Source: Ruminiclostridium sp.
GTDB taxonomy: Bacteria; Bacillota; Clostridia; Oscillospirales; Oscillospiraceae
Reading direction: 5' to 3'
Length of the DNA: 33,340 nucleotides
Assembly (NCBI GenBank): GCA_017435425.1
Contig: JAFSFC010000062.1
Coordinates: 1-33,340, forward strand
Part shown: positions 1 through 7,732 of the stretch, one piece after another
Position numbering within the stretch: position 1 is the first letter of the stretch
Layout of the letters: the number at the start of each line of letters is the position of its first letter
Notes under the pieces: model-generated
The model's database searches: none
Seen by the model: only the letters and a program-made list of their open reading frames with translations
Told to the model about the DNA's origin: nothing
Made by a program: the position numbers and the translations under genes

Positions 1-154
1 CAATGCGCCCCCGGTATCCCTCATGCAAATTTTGTTGAACAATTTGTAACTTTTGCAGAAAGGCACCTTGACAAATCGCGTCTTGATAACTGATACCGGA
101 GACTTTGGCTTTGTTTTTTAGTTTTGCAAGAACGGAAGCGGCAATATCGGCCAT
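1..154 (-). CDS. AbiEii-like nucleotidyltransferase toxin, N-terminal part (cut by window edge)
   Basis: The reverse-strand frame opens with MADIAASVLAKLKNKAK and SGISYQ, which resembles the start of AbiEii/AbiGii toxins (nucleotidyltransferase-fold toxins of type IV abortive-infection systems). The ATG at 154 overlaps the stop of the upstream AbiEi-like gene as TAATG, the usual antitoxin-toxin coupling. Only about 51 codons are visible. After SGISYQ the sequence (DAICQGAFLQKL) matches my memory of the family only loosely, so a small deletion or divergence is possible. The catalytic nucleotidyltransferase motif would lie outside the window. The call rests mainly on gene order and the first 25 residues. 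Confidence 0.6.
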   Translation of the reverse strand, partial: MADIAASVLAKLKNKAKVSGISYQDAICQGAFLQKLQIVQQNLHEGYRGRI

Positions 155-753
155 TACAACCACACTCCAATCAATTCTTTTGCGAGTTTCTTCGTTCGCA
201 ACGGTTCAGCATATTCCAGAAGTTTAGGAATGCTCTTGCTGGTATCGTTGATATAGTTCTGAATCGCTTTGTTGAATATCTCTTTGTCCATTTTGTTGCG
301 ATACCGTAGGCAGTCACAGATTACTCGGTCTTTATCGTAGATGCGGATGCTGTGGCCATCGAGTTCTCCTGTTGTCAGACCGAGTTCCAGTACAGAGGGG
401 GCTACATAGTAGGGCTTCACAAAAGGGTAATCGATATTGAAACGAGATTTGCCAGAGTCTTTACTGACAGCCAAATGCCATTCTCCAGGGGTGCGATCAC
501 TGTATCCGTAGTAGCGCAGTGCAGTGTCCATACAGAGGATTGCATCAGGAAACAGCCGAATGATGGTACCGACTTCGCTAAAATCATCTGGATCAACCCA
601 CTGATAATAACCGTAGCGTACTTTTTCAATATGGCCATCTCGGATGAGTCGCTGTATGTCTTGGTAATAGACCCGCTCATCCTCAAGCTGCATTCTGCGC
701 ATCATACCACCGTGTCGCTCAAATATCTCTTTGTAATGTTCTACACTTTTCAT
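154..753 (-). CDS. AbiEi-family antitoxin / transcriptional regulator
   Basis: This is a 199-residue protein with an N-terminal winged-helix-like region (about residues 1-60, containing MMRRMQLEDERVYYQDIQRL and the IEKVRYGYYQW turn) and a C-terminal domain (CMDTALRYYGYSDRTPGEWH, then IRIYDKDRVICDCLRYRNKM) typical of AbiEi-type antitoxins. The family represses its own operon and counteracts the AbiEii nucleotidyltransferase. The ATG at 753 is preferred because AAAGG lies 10 nt upstream; a GTG at 759 would be only 4 nt from it. The stop overlaps the next gene by one base, so the pair is probably translationally coupled. Lower GC than the genes to the right suggests horizontal acquisition. Confidence 0.75.
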   Translation of the reverse strand: MKSVEHYKEIFERHGGMMRRMQLEDERVYYQDIQRLIRDGHIEKVRYGYYQWVDPDDFSEVGTIIRLFPDAILCMDTALRYYGYSDRTPGEWHLAVSKDSGKSRFNIDYPFVKPYYVAPSVLELGLTTGELDGHSIRIYDKDRVICDCLRYRNKMDKEIFNKAIQNYINDTSKSIPKLLEYAEPLRTKKLAKELIGVWL

Positions 754-759
754 GTGCAC

Positions 760-1180
760 AACACCTTTCTAACTTTTTGCTAATTTAGTGCTTCGAGCGG
801 ACGAAGTTATACAAAAGAAGAGCTGTCAAGATGTAGACCTTGAGTGCTCTCTAGCTGTGCTCTATTAGGAGGGAGGCAGTTTCGGTTGACCCTTCGGTGT
901 GTGGCGTGAGAAGCGGCATTGATGAAGGAATAGAAAGAACGAAACCCTGCTGGCCTTATCAGGTCGGCAGGGTTTACTGTACCACAATACAAGAAATTTG
1001 ATCGAATTCAGAGGAGATTTGAAAGAAATTTGATTAAATGGCGTTGATTCAATCAAATGGTTTGCTAAAACAAGAAAATATGATTGAAATTTTTGTTTTT
1101 TGATTTGATAGAAATGCGCTGTGAAAGAAGTGATACGATGCTGCCAAAAGAACTGAATATGTGCCGCAATATAGCATTCC
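760..1180. other. AT-rich gene-poor segment with direct repeats (probable edge of an acquired island)
   Basis: I see no convincing gene here. The segment is far more AT-rich than DNA to its right. A 12-nt direct repeat AAGAAATTTGAT occurs at 991-1002 and 1023-1034, with further ATTTGAT/ATCAAAT variants up to about 1110, including TTTGATT ... AATCAAA in inverted orientation. Such clustered short repeats beside a broken gene could be recombinase arm sites or remnants of an element end. That is inference; no integrase is in view. Confidence 0.4.
942..975. repeat. Near-perfect inverted repeat (about 15-bp stem)
   Basis: AAACCCTGCTGGCCT and AGGTCGGCAGGGTTT flank a TATC loop and pair throughout, with two G-T wobbles. 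There is no T-tract directly after it on the forward strand; on the reverse strand it is followed by CGTTCTTTCT. It could be a weak terminator or a structured site of the neighbouring mobile DNA. Confidence 0.6.
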
Positions 1181-1181
1181 C

Positions 1182-1367
1182 TCAGGCTGCATCGAAGCTG
1201 AGGGCGCACACCTTGTGGTCCCGCTGGACGCAGTAGATGGGCAGCTGCCTTTGGGTGGCGGCGGTGGTCACGTAGGATGGCAGGTTGGTCAGCAGGCACA
1301 GGGCCACGGCGGCCAGGATGGCTCCGGGGATGGCCAGGTATCGCTTGCGGAAGAGGAATAACTTCAT
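1182..1367 (-). pseudogene. pdaB: Truncated pdaB-like polysaccharide deacetylase (N-terminal 61 codons)
   Basis: From ATG at 1367 (AAAGGA ribosome site) the reverse strand encodes a basic start, a membrane segment (about residues 10-35) and QLPIYCVQRDHKVCALSFDA, the conserved entry into the deacetylase domain of sporulation PdaB-type proteins, where family members continue as SFDAAWGN. Here the frame stops with TGA right after SFDAA, where the Trp codon would be. The next codons read G-N and then similarity is lost, with the sequence turning AT-rich. The family acts on spore or cortex peptidoglycan. This looks like a gene cut by an insertion or deletion whose other part is outside the window; a plain nonsense mutation does not explain the loss of downstream similarity. 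Confidence 0.7.
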
Positions 1368-1482
1368 AAAAATCCCGTCCTTTCTCTTGGGAAAGCCTAT
1401 GCGGGCGGCAAAACCGCCATGCAAAACCCAGCGAAAAAGGACGGGCCTTATGATATCCATAGGGGAAAATGATAAAATTGAA

Positions 1483-1511
1483 TTGCGGAATGCGCAGATT
1501 GAGGGTATAAT
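1483..1511 (+). promoter_or_regulatory. SigA-type promoter for the cupin gene
   Basis: TTGCGG at 1483-1488, a 17-bp spacer, then a perfect TATAAT at 1506-1511. Initiation near 1518 would leave a short leader before the cupin start. Confidence 0.65.
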
Positions 1512-1556
1512 CACATCCAGGAACACATCATGATTACGAGAGAAGGTATGGCTTTT

Positions 1557-2006
1557 ATGCAGATCAATGAACAGATGGTGCGTGAGGTCGTGGCTCAGGT
1601 CATTGCCGAAATGCAAAAGAGTGACTTTGTGAAGTGCCGCGACGAGAAGAGCGGCGTCATGAGCATCGACGGCAGCAAAGTGGTGATGGAGCCCTTTGAC
1701 ACGGGCAGAAAGGGTGACAAGGTCTGGCTGAAGGACGTGATCACCTCCAAAGAGAACAAAAACCTGGCCGCCGGCCTCATGAAGATCGAGCAGACAGAAT
1801 TTCCCTGGACCCTGAACTACGATGAGGTGGACTACGTCATCGAGGGGCAGCTGACCATCCGGATCAATGGCTGTGATATCGTTGCCAATGCGGGCGACAT
1901 GGTTTTGATCCCCGCAGGCTCCAGCATCGTGTTTTCCGCCCTGGATCATGCCCGGTTCGTGTATGTGACCTATCCGGCCAACTGGAGCGAGCAGGCCGAG
2001 GGCTGA
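1557..2006 (+). CDS. EutQ-like cupin protein
   Basis: A 149-residue single-domain cupin begins MQINEQMVREVVAQVIAEM. Its beta-barrel core contains the region TLNYDEVDYVIEGQLTIRI, with NAGDMVLIPAGSSIVFSA as the second cupin motif. This is the EutQ pattern. EutQ supports ethanolamine utilisation as an acetate-kinase-like cupin, but no other eut gene is nearby, so function here is uncertain. The ATG at 1557 is preferred because AGAAGG lies 10 nt upstream and the family usually starts at this position; ATGs at 1530 and 1548 are in frame. It has its own promoter and terminator, so it is probably monocistronic, just ahead of the transporter cluster. Confidence 0.7.
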   Translation: MQINEQMVREVVAQVIAEMQKSDFVKCRDEKSGVMSIDGSKVVMEPFDTGRKGDKVWLKDVITSKENKNLAAGLMKIEQTEFPWTLNYDEVDYVIEGQLTIRINGCDIVANAGDMVLIPAGSSIVFSALDHARFVYVTYPANWSEQAEG

Positions 2007-2060
2007 TGCCGGGGGGGTGCTGCACCCGTCCCGGAAGGGAAGAACCTTGCACGGATAAAA

Positions 2061-2100
2061 AACAGGCAGAGACGATACCGTCGTCTCTGCCTGTTTTTTT
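2061..2100 (+). terminator. Rho-independent terminator after the cupin gene
   Basis: A 15-bp perfect stem (AACAGGCAGAGACGA at 2061-2075 pairing with 2081-2095) with loop TACCG, followed by a T-run. Confidence 0.92.
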
Positions 2101-2175
2101 GTGCCGCAAGAGAGGATCGCCCTTGCCCTGCCGGGGCGGGAAGGAAAAGAATTTAAAACTGTCTTGACATAATGC

Positions 2176-2204
2176 TTTACAACGGGGTATCCCTGTGTTA
2201 TAAT
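2176..2204 (+). promoter_or_regulatory. Promoter of the hydrolase-transporter operon
   Basis: TTTACA at 2176-2181, a 17-bp spacer and TATAAT at 2199-2204. A TTGACA at 2164-2169 is too far from this -10 to be its partner. Confidence 0.75.
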
Positions 2205-2237
2205 GCTGTCGCTTAATGAAAGGAGTTGACCCGCCTG

Positions 2238-2753
2238 ATGAAAAAGTTGCTGGTGGTCGTAGATATGCAGGAGGACTTTATCTCCGGTTCTCTGGGCACC
2301 CAAGAGGCCCAGGACATCGTCCCTGCCGTGGTGGAAAAGATCGCCTCCTTTGCAGGAGACGTGGTCTACACCCGGGACACCCACACGGAAGAATACCTGA
2401 ACACCGCAGAGGGCAAAAAGCTCCCCGTGGTCCACTGTGTCAAGGACACCCCGGGCTGGCAGATCCATCCTGAGGTCTGGGCTGCCGGACAGGGCAAGAC
2501 CGCCGCCGTTATCGACAAGCCCACCTTCGGCTCTCTGGAGCTGGCGGACTTTGCCGCAGCCGGCGGATACGAGGCCATCGAGCTGGTGGGCCTGTGCACC
2601 GACATCTGCGTGATCTCCAACGCCCTGGGCTTGAAGGCCCGCCTGTGGGAGACCCCCATCGCCGTCTGCAAAAACTGCTGTGCCGGCGTCACCCCCGAAA
2701 GCCATGAGAACGCTCTGGCCGCTATGACCATGTGCCAGATTGATATTATTTAA
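2238..2753 (+). CDS. Isochorismatase-family cysteine hydrolase (nicotinamidase-like)
   Basis: A 171-residue protein with the family fold: VVVDMQEDF (catalytic Asp) at the N-terminus, YTRDTHTEEY with Asp and His in the nicotinamidase metal-site position, HCVKDTPGWQIHPE, the catalytic Lys region DKPTFGS, and the nucleophile in LCTDICV. These give the Asp-Lys-Cys triad. In classic PncA a second His follows the DxH pair; here the equivalent position is Glu. Nicotinamidases convert nicotinamide to nicotinate, but this subgroup is broad and the substrate is unproven. The ATG at 2238 matches family starts; AAAGGAG lies 12 nt upstream, and a TTG at 2226 would sit directly against it. It is the first gene of the operon and precedes the binding protein by about 30 nt. 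Confidence 0.8.
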   Translation: MKKLLVVVDMQEDFISGSLGTQEAQDIVPAVVEKIASFAGDVVYTRDTHTEEYLNTAEGKKLPVVHCVKDTPGWQIHPEVWAAGQGKTAAVIDKPTFGSLELADFAAAGGYEAIELVGLCTDICVISNALGLKARLWETPIAVCKNCCAGVTPESHENALAAMTMCQIDII

Positions 2754-2783
2754 TGAACACATTCTAAAAGGAGCATGATTACC

Positions 2784-3923
2784 ATGAAAATCAACAAGAG
2801 ATTCCTGGCAGCTGCCCTGTCCGCATTGATGATGCTGGGCCTGTGCAGCTGCGGCGGCGGTTCCGACACCACGGAAGACACCGCAGCCGACCCCTCCAAG
2901 CCCTACGCAGGCCACACCCTGTATGTGGCAAACTGGCAGGGCTACAACTCCGACGCAGACTACTGCGAGAAGGCCTTTGAGGACGCTACCGGCTGCGCCG
3001 TGGAGCACGTCTATTTCAACTCCTACGAGGAGCTCATGACCACCCTGATGACCGGTGGCAACCAGACCATCGACGCTGTGGTGCTGTCCAACAACTACAC
3101 CCAGTGGTTCCACGAGGAAGGCCTCATCATGAACGTGGACCCCGCCCTCATCCCCAACTATGAGCTGGTGGCCGACGTCTACAAGGACCTGGCCCCCTAC
3201 GCTGTGGATGAGGAGGGCAACCTCTTCGCCTTCCCCTGGTGCAACGGCACCTCCTCCATCGCCTACAACCCCGACTACGTGGACTTCGAGATCGAGCACT
3301 GGTCCGACCTGCTGGACCCCCGTCTGACCGGCCATGTCATGGTCCTCAACGGCGACGGCGATGACTGGGTCATCGGCTGCCTGCTGGCCGGCGAGGACTC
3401 CGACGACATCGAAAACGTTGACATCGAGAAGGTCCGTGCCGCCCTCATGGAGCTGAAGGGTCAGCTGCTGGGCTTCTGGGCCACCAACGACGAGCAGATC
3501 ATGCCCTGGCTGGCCGGCGACTTCTGGGCCGGTGAGATCTGGTCCGGCCCCTACACCGAGCTCATTAACAACCCCGACACCAACATCAAGCTGGTCCACC
3601 CCGAAGAGGGCACCGTGGGCTACATCGACTACTGGTCCATCGTGGAGGGCACCGACGAGTTCGACCTGGCCTGCGAGTGGATCAACTGGATCGAGAGCAC
3701 CGAACAGCAGACCGCCATGGCCACCGGCGTCAGCGAAGCCTACCCCGGTGACTACTTCACCTACACCCCCATCAATGCCGAAGCCATCAACAACCTGACT
3801 GACGAACAGAAGGTCATCCTGCAGCTGGACCCCATGCCCACCACCATCAAGCTGCTGCCCTACATCGCCGATCCCGAACTGAAGGATCAGTGGACCGACC
3901 TGTATCAGGAGTTCGTCAGCTGA
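2784..3923 (+). CDS. ABC transporter substrate-binding lipoprotein, polyamine/opine (PotD-like) type
   Basis: A 379-residue secreted protein. Residues 1-23 form a lipoprotein signal with a Gly-Leu-Cys lipobox (LMMLGLCSCGGG), followed by an acidic linker. The mature part has the PotD-like layout: LYVANWQGYNSD, YEELMTTLMTGG, GNLFAFPWCNGTSSIAYNP, WAGEIWSGPYTE and GYIDYWSIVEG, with aromatic and acidic residues at positions that bind cationic amines in PotD. The fold is clear but the substrate is not; the downstream nucleoside hydrolase suggests something nucleoside-like. The ATG at 2784 sits 10 nt after AAAAGGAG, whereas the ATG at 2775 lies only 1 nt after it. A terminator follows at once. Confidence 0.88.
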   Translation: MKINKRFLAAALSALMMLGLCSCGGGSDTTEDTAADPSKPYAGHTLYVANWQGYNSDADYCEKAFEDATGCAVEHVYFNSYEELMTTLMTGGNQTIDAVVLSNNYTQWFHEEGLIMNVDPALIPNYELVADVYKDLAPYAVDEEGNLFAFPWCNGTSSIAYNPDYVDFEIEHWSDLLDPRLTGHVMVLNGDGDDWVIGCLLAGEDSDDIENVDIEKVRAALMELKGQLLGFWATNDEQIMPWLAGDFWAGEIWSGPYTELINNPDTNIKLVHPEEGTVGYIDYWSIVEGTDEFDLACEWINWIESTEQQTAMATGVSEAYPGDYFTYTPINAEAINNLTDEQKVILQLDPMPTTIKLLPYIADPELKDQWTDLYQEFVS

Positions 3924-3950
3924 CCGCACGCCGTTTGAAGCGTTCTGACA

Positions 3951-3987
3951 GAATGCCGCAGGAACCCTTTCTGCGGCATTCTTTTTT
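3951..3987 (+). terminator. Intra-operon terminator after the binding-protein gene
   Basis: An 11-bp perfect stem GAATGCCGCAG / CTGCGGCATTC around a 9-nt loop, then TTTTTT at 3982-3987. It lies between the binding-protein gene and the first permease, so it probably acts as a partial terminator that lets the lipoprotein be made in excess. Confidence 0.88.
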
Positions 3988-4011
3988 CAAAAATAAGAGG
4001 GTGATCAACCA

Positions 4012-4890
4012 ATGAACAACAGACAGAAAAAAAACATCCAGCCCACCGCCCTGTGGACCGCCCCCAGCATCGTCATGCTGCTGTGCCTGACGGTCATCCC
4101 CCTGCTGATGCTGTTGGTCTTCAGCTTTATGAACCACAACATCTTCGCCGGGCAGCCCTGGCCGGGCTGGACCTTCGACAACATAACCCGCATGGTTCAG
4201 TCCGACACCTTCTGGCGTCTGCTGGGCAAGTCCCTGCTCATCGCCGGGGTGGTGACCCTTATCTGCATCCTGGCAGCCTACCCGGCGGCCTGGGCCATCG
4301 CCAAGGTGGTCAAGCCCCAGAACCGCAGCATCTTTATGATGGTGGTGATCCTGCCCTTCTTCACCTCCCAGCTGCTGCTGATCTACGCCATGATGAACCT
4401 GCTCCAGTCCGGCGGCCTGCTGCTGACCATGCTGGAGGCCCTGGGCATCCAGGCCGAGACCCTGCTCTACACCAACAAGGCCACCGTCCTGGTGCTGACC
4501 TATGAGTACCTGCCCTACATGATCCTCTGCCTCTACTCCTCCCTGGAGGGCATCGGGGACAACCTGATCCAGGCCTCCCTGACCCTGGGGGCCAGCAAGT
4601 GGAAGACCTTTACCAACATTGTCTTCCCCATGAGCGTGCCCGGTCTTCTCTCGGGCATCCTGCTGGTCTTTGTGCCCGTGGCCGGCAGCTTCATGGAGCC
4701 CGGCCTGGTGGGCGGCGCCAACGGCGCCATGGTGGGCAGCATGATCGACACCCAGTACTCCGGCTCCCTGAACATGGGCTACGGTGCCGCCCTGTCCTGC
4801 ACCCTGCTCATCGTGCTGAGCATCATCATGGGCCTGACCCGTCTGGCCACGGCCCGGGCCCAGAGATCCATTGGAGGTGACATGGAATGA
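4012..4890 (+). CDS. ABC transporter permease, PotB type
   Basis: A 292-residue integral membrane protein with about six transmembrane segments, starting with TALWTAPSIVMLLCLTVIPL. The cytoplasmic EAA loop, which docks to the ATPase, is seen as LEGIGDNLIQASLTLGASKW. Length and layout fit MetI-fold permeases of the spermidine/putrescine class. The ribosome site GAGGGTG is about 8 nt upstream. The stop overlaps the next permease start as ATGA, so the two are translationally coupled. It forms the membrane channel with the following gene. Confidence 0.88.
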   Translation: MNNRQKKNIQPTALWTAPSIVMLLCLTVIPLLMLLVFSFMNHNIFAGQPWPGWTFDNITRMVQSDTFWRLLGKSLLIAGVVTLICILAAYPAAWAIAKVVKPQNRSIFMMVVILPFFTSQLLLIYAMMNLLQSGGLLLTMLEALGIQAETLLYTNKATVLVLTYEYLPYMILCLYSSLEGIGDNLIQASLTLGASKWKTFTNIVFPMSVPGLLSGILLVFVPVAGSFMEPGLVGGANGAMVGSMIDTQYSGSLNMGYGAALSCTLLIVLSIIMGLTRLATARAQRSIGGDME

Positions 4891-5711
4891 AGTCCAAAGG
4901 ATTCAACGCTGTGATGCTGGCCTGCCTGTGGGTGGTGCTGGCCTTCATGTACATCCCTATCATCGCCATCATCGGCATGTCCTTCAACGCCACCCCCTAC
5001 GGCATGTTCCCCTATGTGTTCACCACCGACTGGTATGAGACCCTCTTCACCACCAGCAATCTGCTGCCCGCCTGCTGGTACAGCCTGAAGTTTGCCTTTG
5101 CTGTCACCCTGGCGGCTGTGGTGATCGGCACCATGACCGCCTTCGGCCTCCAGGCCTACGCCCCCAAGTGGGCCAACCGCTTCCACTTCGTCCTCCAGCT
5201 GCCCATCATCATCCCCTGGCTGGTGACCGGCATCTCCCTGCTGCTCCTCTTCTCCTTCCTGGGGTCGGGCCGCAGCGTGCTGTCCATGTTCCTGGGCAAC
5301 CTCATCGTGGTGCTGCCCTACGTGGTCCTGCTGGTGAATGGCCGGTTCCTGTCCATGGACCGGACCCCCGAGGCGGCCGCCCGGCTTCTGGGCGCCCGGC
5401 CGGCCCGGGTGTTCTTTGACATCACCCTGCCTGCCATCGCCCCCGGCGTCCTGGCCGGCGGCATCATGGCCATGATCATGTGCTTCAACAACTTCGTGGT
5501 CCAGTACTACCTGATCCCCATTGGGGTCCAGACCCTGCCCACCCTGGTGTTCACCCGCATCCGCAGCGGCTACCAGGCCGACCTGAACGCCCTGTCCGCC
5601 ATCATCGTGCTGGTCTCTGTGGTGGTGGTCATCCTGCTGTCCAAGCTGGGCTTCTCTGCCGGCGGACTGTTTGGGATGTCCTCCGGGACCCAATCGAAAA
5701 AAGGAGAATGA
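4887..5711 (+). CDS. ABC transporter permease, PotC type
   Basis: A 274-residue permease with six predicted membrane spans, starting MKSKGFNAVMLACLWVVLAF. Its EAA loop reads TPEAAARLLGARPARVFFD. It is the second half of the heterodimeric channel, overlapping the first permease by 4 nt and preceding the ATPase gene by 3 nt. PotC-class proteins end with a short cytoplasmic tail, as here. Confidence 0.88.
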   Translation: MKSKGFNAVMLACLWVVLAFMYIPIIAIIGMSFNATPYGMFPYVFTTDWYETLFTTSNLLPACWYSLKFAFAVTLAAVVIGTMTAFGLQAYAPKWANRFHFVLQLPIIIPWLVTGISLLLLFSFLGSGRSVLSMFLGNLIVVLPYVVLLVNGRFLSMDRTPEAAARLLGARPARVFFDITLPAIAPGVLAGGIMAMIMCFNNFVVQYYLIPIGVQTLPTLVFTRIRSGYQADLNALSAIIVLVSVVVVILLSKLGFSAGGLFGMSSGTQSKKGE

Positions 5712-5714
5712 ACC

Positions 5715-6767
5715 ATGGCAGAACTTGCTGTTAGAAATTTAAGAAAGACCTTTGACCGGGACGAAGTCCTCAAGGGGGTCAGCTTCACCGTGGAGAGCGG
5801 CAAATTCCTCTCTCTGCTGGGCCCCTCCGGCTGCGGCAAGAGCACCATCCTGCGCATCATCTGCGGTCTGGAGACCCCGGATTCCGGCGAGGTGCTGGTG
5901 GACGGGGTGGACGTGACCAAGGTCCGGCCGGAAAAACGAAACATCGGCCTGGTCTTTCAGAACTATGCCCTCTTCCCCTCCATGAACGTGGCCAAAAACG
6001 TGGGCTACGGCCTGAAGATGCAGAAGGTCCCCGAAAAGGAGATCAACGAGCGGGTCCAGGAGGCCCTGGCCCTGGTGAAGCTCCCGGACTACGGCTCCCG
6101 CCGCATCCACCAGCTCTCCGGCGGTGAGCAGCAGCGCATCGCCCTGGCCCGGGCCCTGGTGACCCGGCCCAGCATCCTCCTGCTGGACGAGCCCCTCTCC
6201 GCCCTGGACCGGAAGGTCCGGGCAGAGATGCAGTATGAGATCCGCAACATCCAGCGGGAGATCGGCACCACCACCGTCTTCGTCACCCACGACCAGGAGG
6301 AGGCCCTGACCATGTCGGACCAGATCATCCTGATGAACAAGGGCTGCATCGAGCAGGAGGGGGACCCCTACGCCATCTACAGCCGTCCCGTCTCCGAGTT
6401 CGCTTCGGACTTTTTGGGCAAGGCCAACCTGATCTCCGGCACCCTGTGCTGCGAGGGGGGCCAGTGGTACCTGGCGGACGGAGAGGTCCGCATCGCCGTC
6501 AACCACTGCGGCGGCCAGGAGGGGGACCCCGTGAAGGCCGCCGTGCGAGGGGAGTACTTCGAGTTCTGCTCCCCCGAGGCTGAGGGGGCCAACCCCTTCC
6601 ACCTCCAGAAGAAGATCTTCACCGGCCTGAGCTGGAAGCTCATCGGCACCCTGGGCACCCAGCCCGTGGACATCTCCGCCCTGGGCATCAGCGCCGACCA
6701 CCTGGAGGAGGGGGCCCATGTGTATGTCCGTATCCGCCCCGAAAACGTGGTGTACTACAACAAATGA
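5715..6767 (+). CDS. ABC transporter ATPase, PotA type
   Basis: A 350-residue ATPase with Walker A GPSGCGKST (36-44), Q-loop FQNYALF (81-87), signature LSGGEQQR (134-141), Walker B ILLLDEP (154-160) and switch His in VFVTHD (about 188-193). The C-terminal third (from about 240) has the TOBE-like layout of CUT1/polyamine importers, which contacts regulators or substrate. It has a GGAG ribosome site (AAAAGGAGAATGAACC before ATG 5715) and overlaps the nucleoside hydrolase start by 4 nt. It powers the importer of the two preceding permeases. Confidence 0.92.
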   Translation: MAELAVRNLRKTFDRDEVLKGVSFTVESGKFLSLLGPSGCGKSTILRIICGLETPDSGEVLVDGVDVTKVRPEKRNIGLVFQNYALFPSMNVAKNVGYGLKMQKVPEKEINERVQEALALVKLPDYGSRRIHQLSGGEQQRIALARALVTRPSILLLDEPLSALDRKVRAEMQYEIRNIQREIGTTTVFVTHDQEEALTMSDQIILMNKGCIEQEGDPYAIYSRPVSEFASDFLGKANLISGTLCCEGGQWYLADGEVRIAVNHCGGQEGDPVKAAVRGEYFEFCSPEAEGANPFHLQKKIFTGLSWKLIGTLGTQPVDISALGISADHLEEGAHVYVRIRPENVVYYNK

Positions 6768-7714
6768 GAACAGAAAAGGAACTGCGCCGGTTCCTCATTG
6801 ACACGGACACCGGCTCGGATGACGTCTGGGCGGTCATCGAGGCCCTCCGGGCCACCCACCTGGTCCGGGTGGAGGCCATCACCGTGGTCTGCGGCAACCT
6901 CCCCCTGGACCTGTGCGTGAAGAACGCCATGCTGGCGGTGGACGCCGCTGGGACCTACGCTCCGCCCGTCTACCGGGGGATGGACCACCCCTTAGCGAAC
7001 AACGAGGGCTTCTACGCCCCGGAGGTCCACGGGGCAGACGGCCTGGGGGGCATGGACCTGCCCCCGTCTCCCCGTCCCGTGGAGGAAACACACGCCGTGG
7101 ATGCCATCATTGACCTGGTGATGGCCAACCCCGGCCAGATCGAGATCGTCACCTGCGGCCCCCTGACCAACCTGGCCGTGGCCCTTCAGAAGGAGCCGCG
7201 GCTGGCAGAGAACATCAAGAAGGTCTGGATCCTGGGGGGCTCTGCCAGGGGCACAGGGAACATGACGGCCTATGCCGAGTACAACGTCTACGTGGACCCG
7301 GAGGCGGCGGATATCGTCCTCCGGGCCGGGATGGACACCCTCTGGGTCACCTGGGACACCGCCGTGGGGGAGACCGAGATCACCCCGGCGGAGGTGGACC
7401 GGCTCATGAACAGCGGCAGTCAGGCCGCCCGGTTCTGCGCCCGGTGCACCCGCACCCTGGGGGAATACTACCGAAAGACCTACGGCAGGGAGTCCTTCGC
7501 CGTCATCGACAGCCTGGTGATGACCACCGCCCTCTACCCCCAGATCATGGAGGGGGTCTTCCGGGCGGCCTGCACCATCCAGCTGGAGGCGGGGGAGAGG
7601 CGGGGCTGCTTCCGCATGGACCCTGCCGCCCAGCCCAACGCCGCCGTTTGCCCGGCGGTGAAGGTGGACCAGTTCAAAACCAACCTGTTTGCCCTTTTGG
7701 GGGCGGGCAGCTGA
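6764..7714 (+). CDS. Inosine-uridine-type nucleoside hydrolase
   Basis: A 316-residue protein. The N-terminal DTDTGSDD (13-20) is the calcium-binding signature of nucleoside N-ribohydrolases; VHGADGLGG and CGPLTNLAVAL are the other family blocks, and a C-terminal VKVDQFKTNLFALL matches the usual end. These enzymes split N-glycosidic bonds to free base and ribose. In the motif that normally reads His-Asp-Pro, this protein has VIDSLVM: the Asp is kept but the leaving-group His is absent, so substrate or mechanism may differ. It overlaps the ATPase gene by 4 nt, which ties the imported compound to this enzyme. Confidence 0.85.
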   Translation: MRTEKELRRFLIDTDTGSDDVWAVIEALRATHLVRVEAITVVCGNLPLDLCVKNAMLAVDAAGTYAPPVYRGMDHPLANNEGFYAPEVHGADGLGGMDLPPSPRPVEETHAVDAIIDLVMANPGQIEIVTCGPLTNLAVALQKEPRLAENIKKVWILGGSARGTGNMTAYAEYNVYVDPEAADIVLRAGMDTLWVTWDTAVGETEITPAEVDRLMNSGSQAARFCARCTRTLGEYYRKTYGRESFAVIDSLVMTTALYPQIMEGVFRAACTIQLEAGERRGCFRMDPAAQPNAAVCPAVKVDQFKTNLFALLGAGS

Positions 7715-7732
7715 GCTTCAGGAGATGTTAGT

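Noticed and set aside
880..930. Possible oriT-like site (ACCCTTCGGTGTGTGG)
   Set aside because: Only a vague resemblance to mobilisation sites; no relaxase or nick motif can be identified here.
1182..3929. Very long reverse-strand open frame opposite the cupin, hydrolase and binding-protein genes
   Set aside because: Except for its last 61 codons (pdaB remnant) it is a GC-bias shadow: low-complexity Gly/Val/His text, no ribosome site, opposite clear genes.
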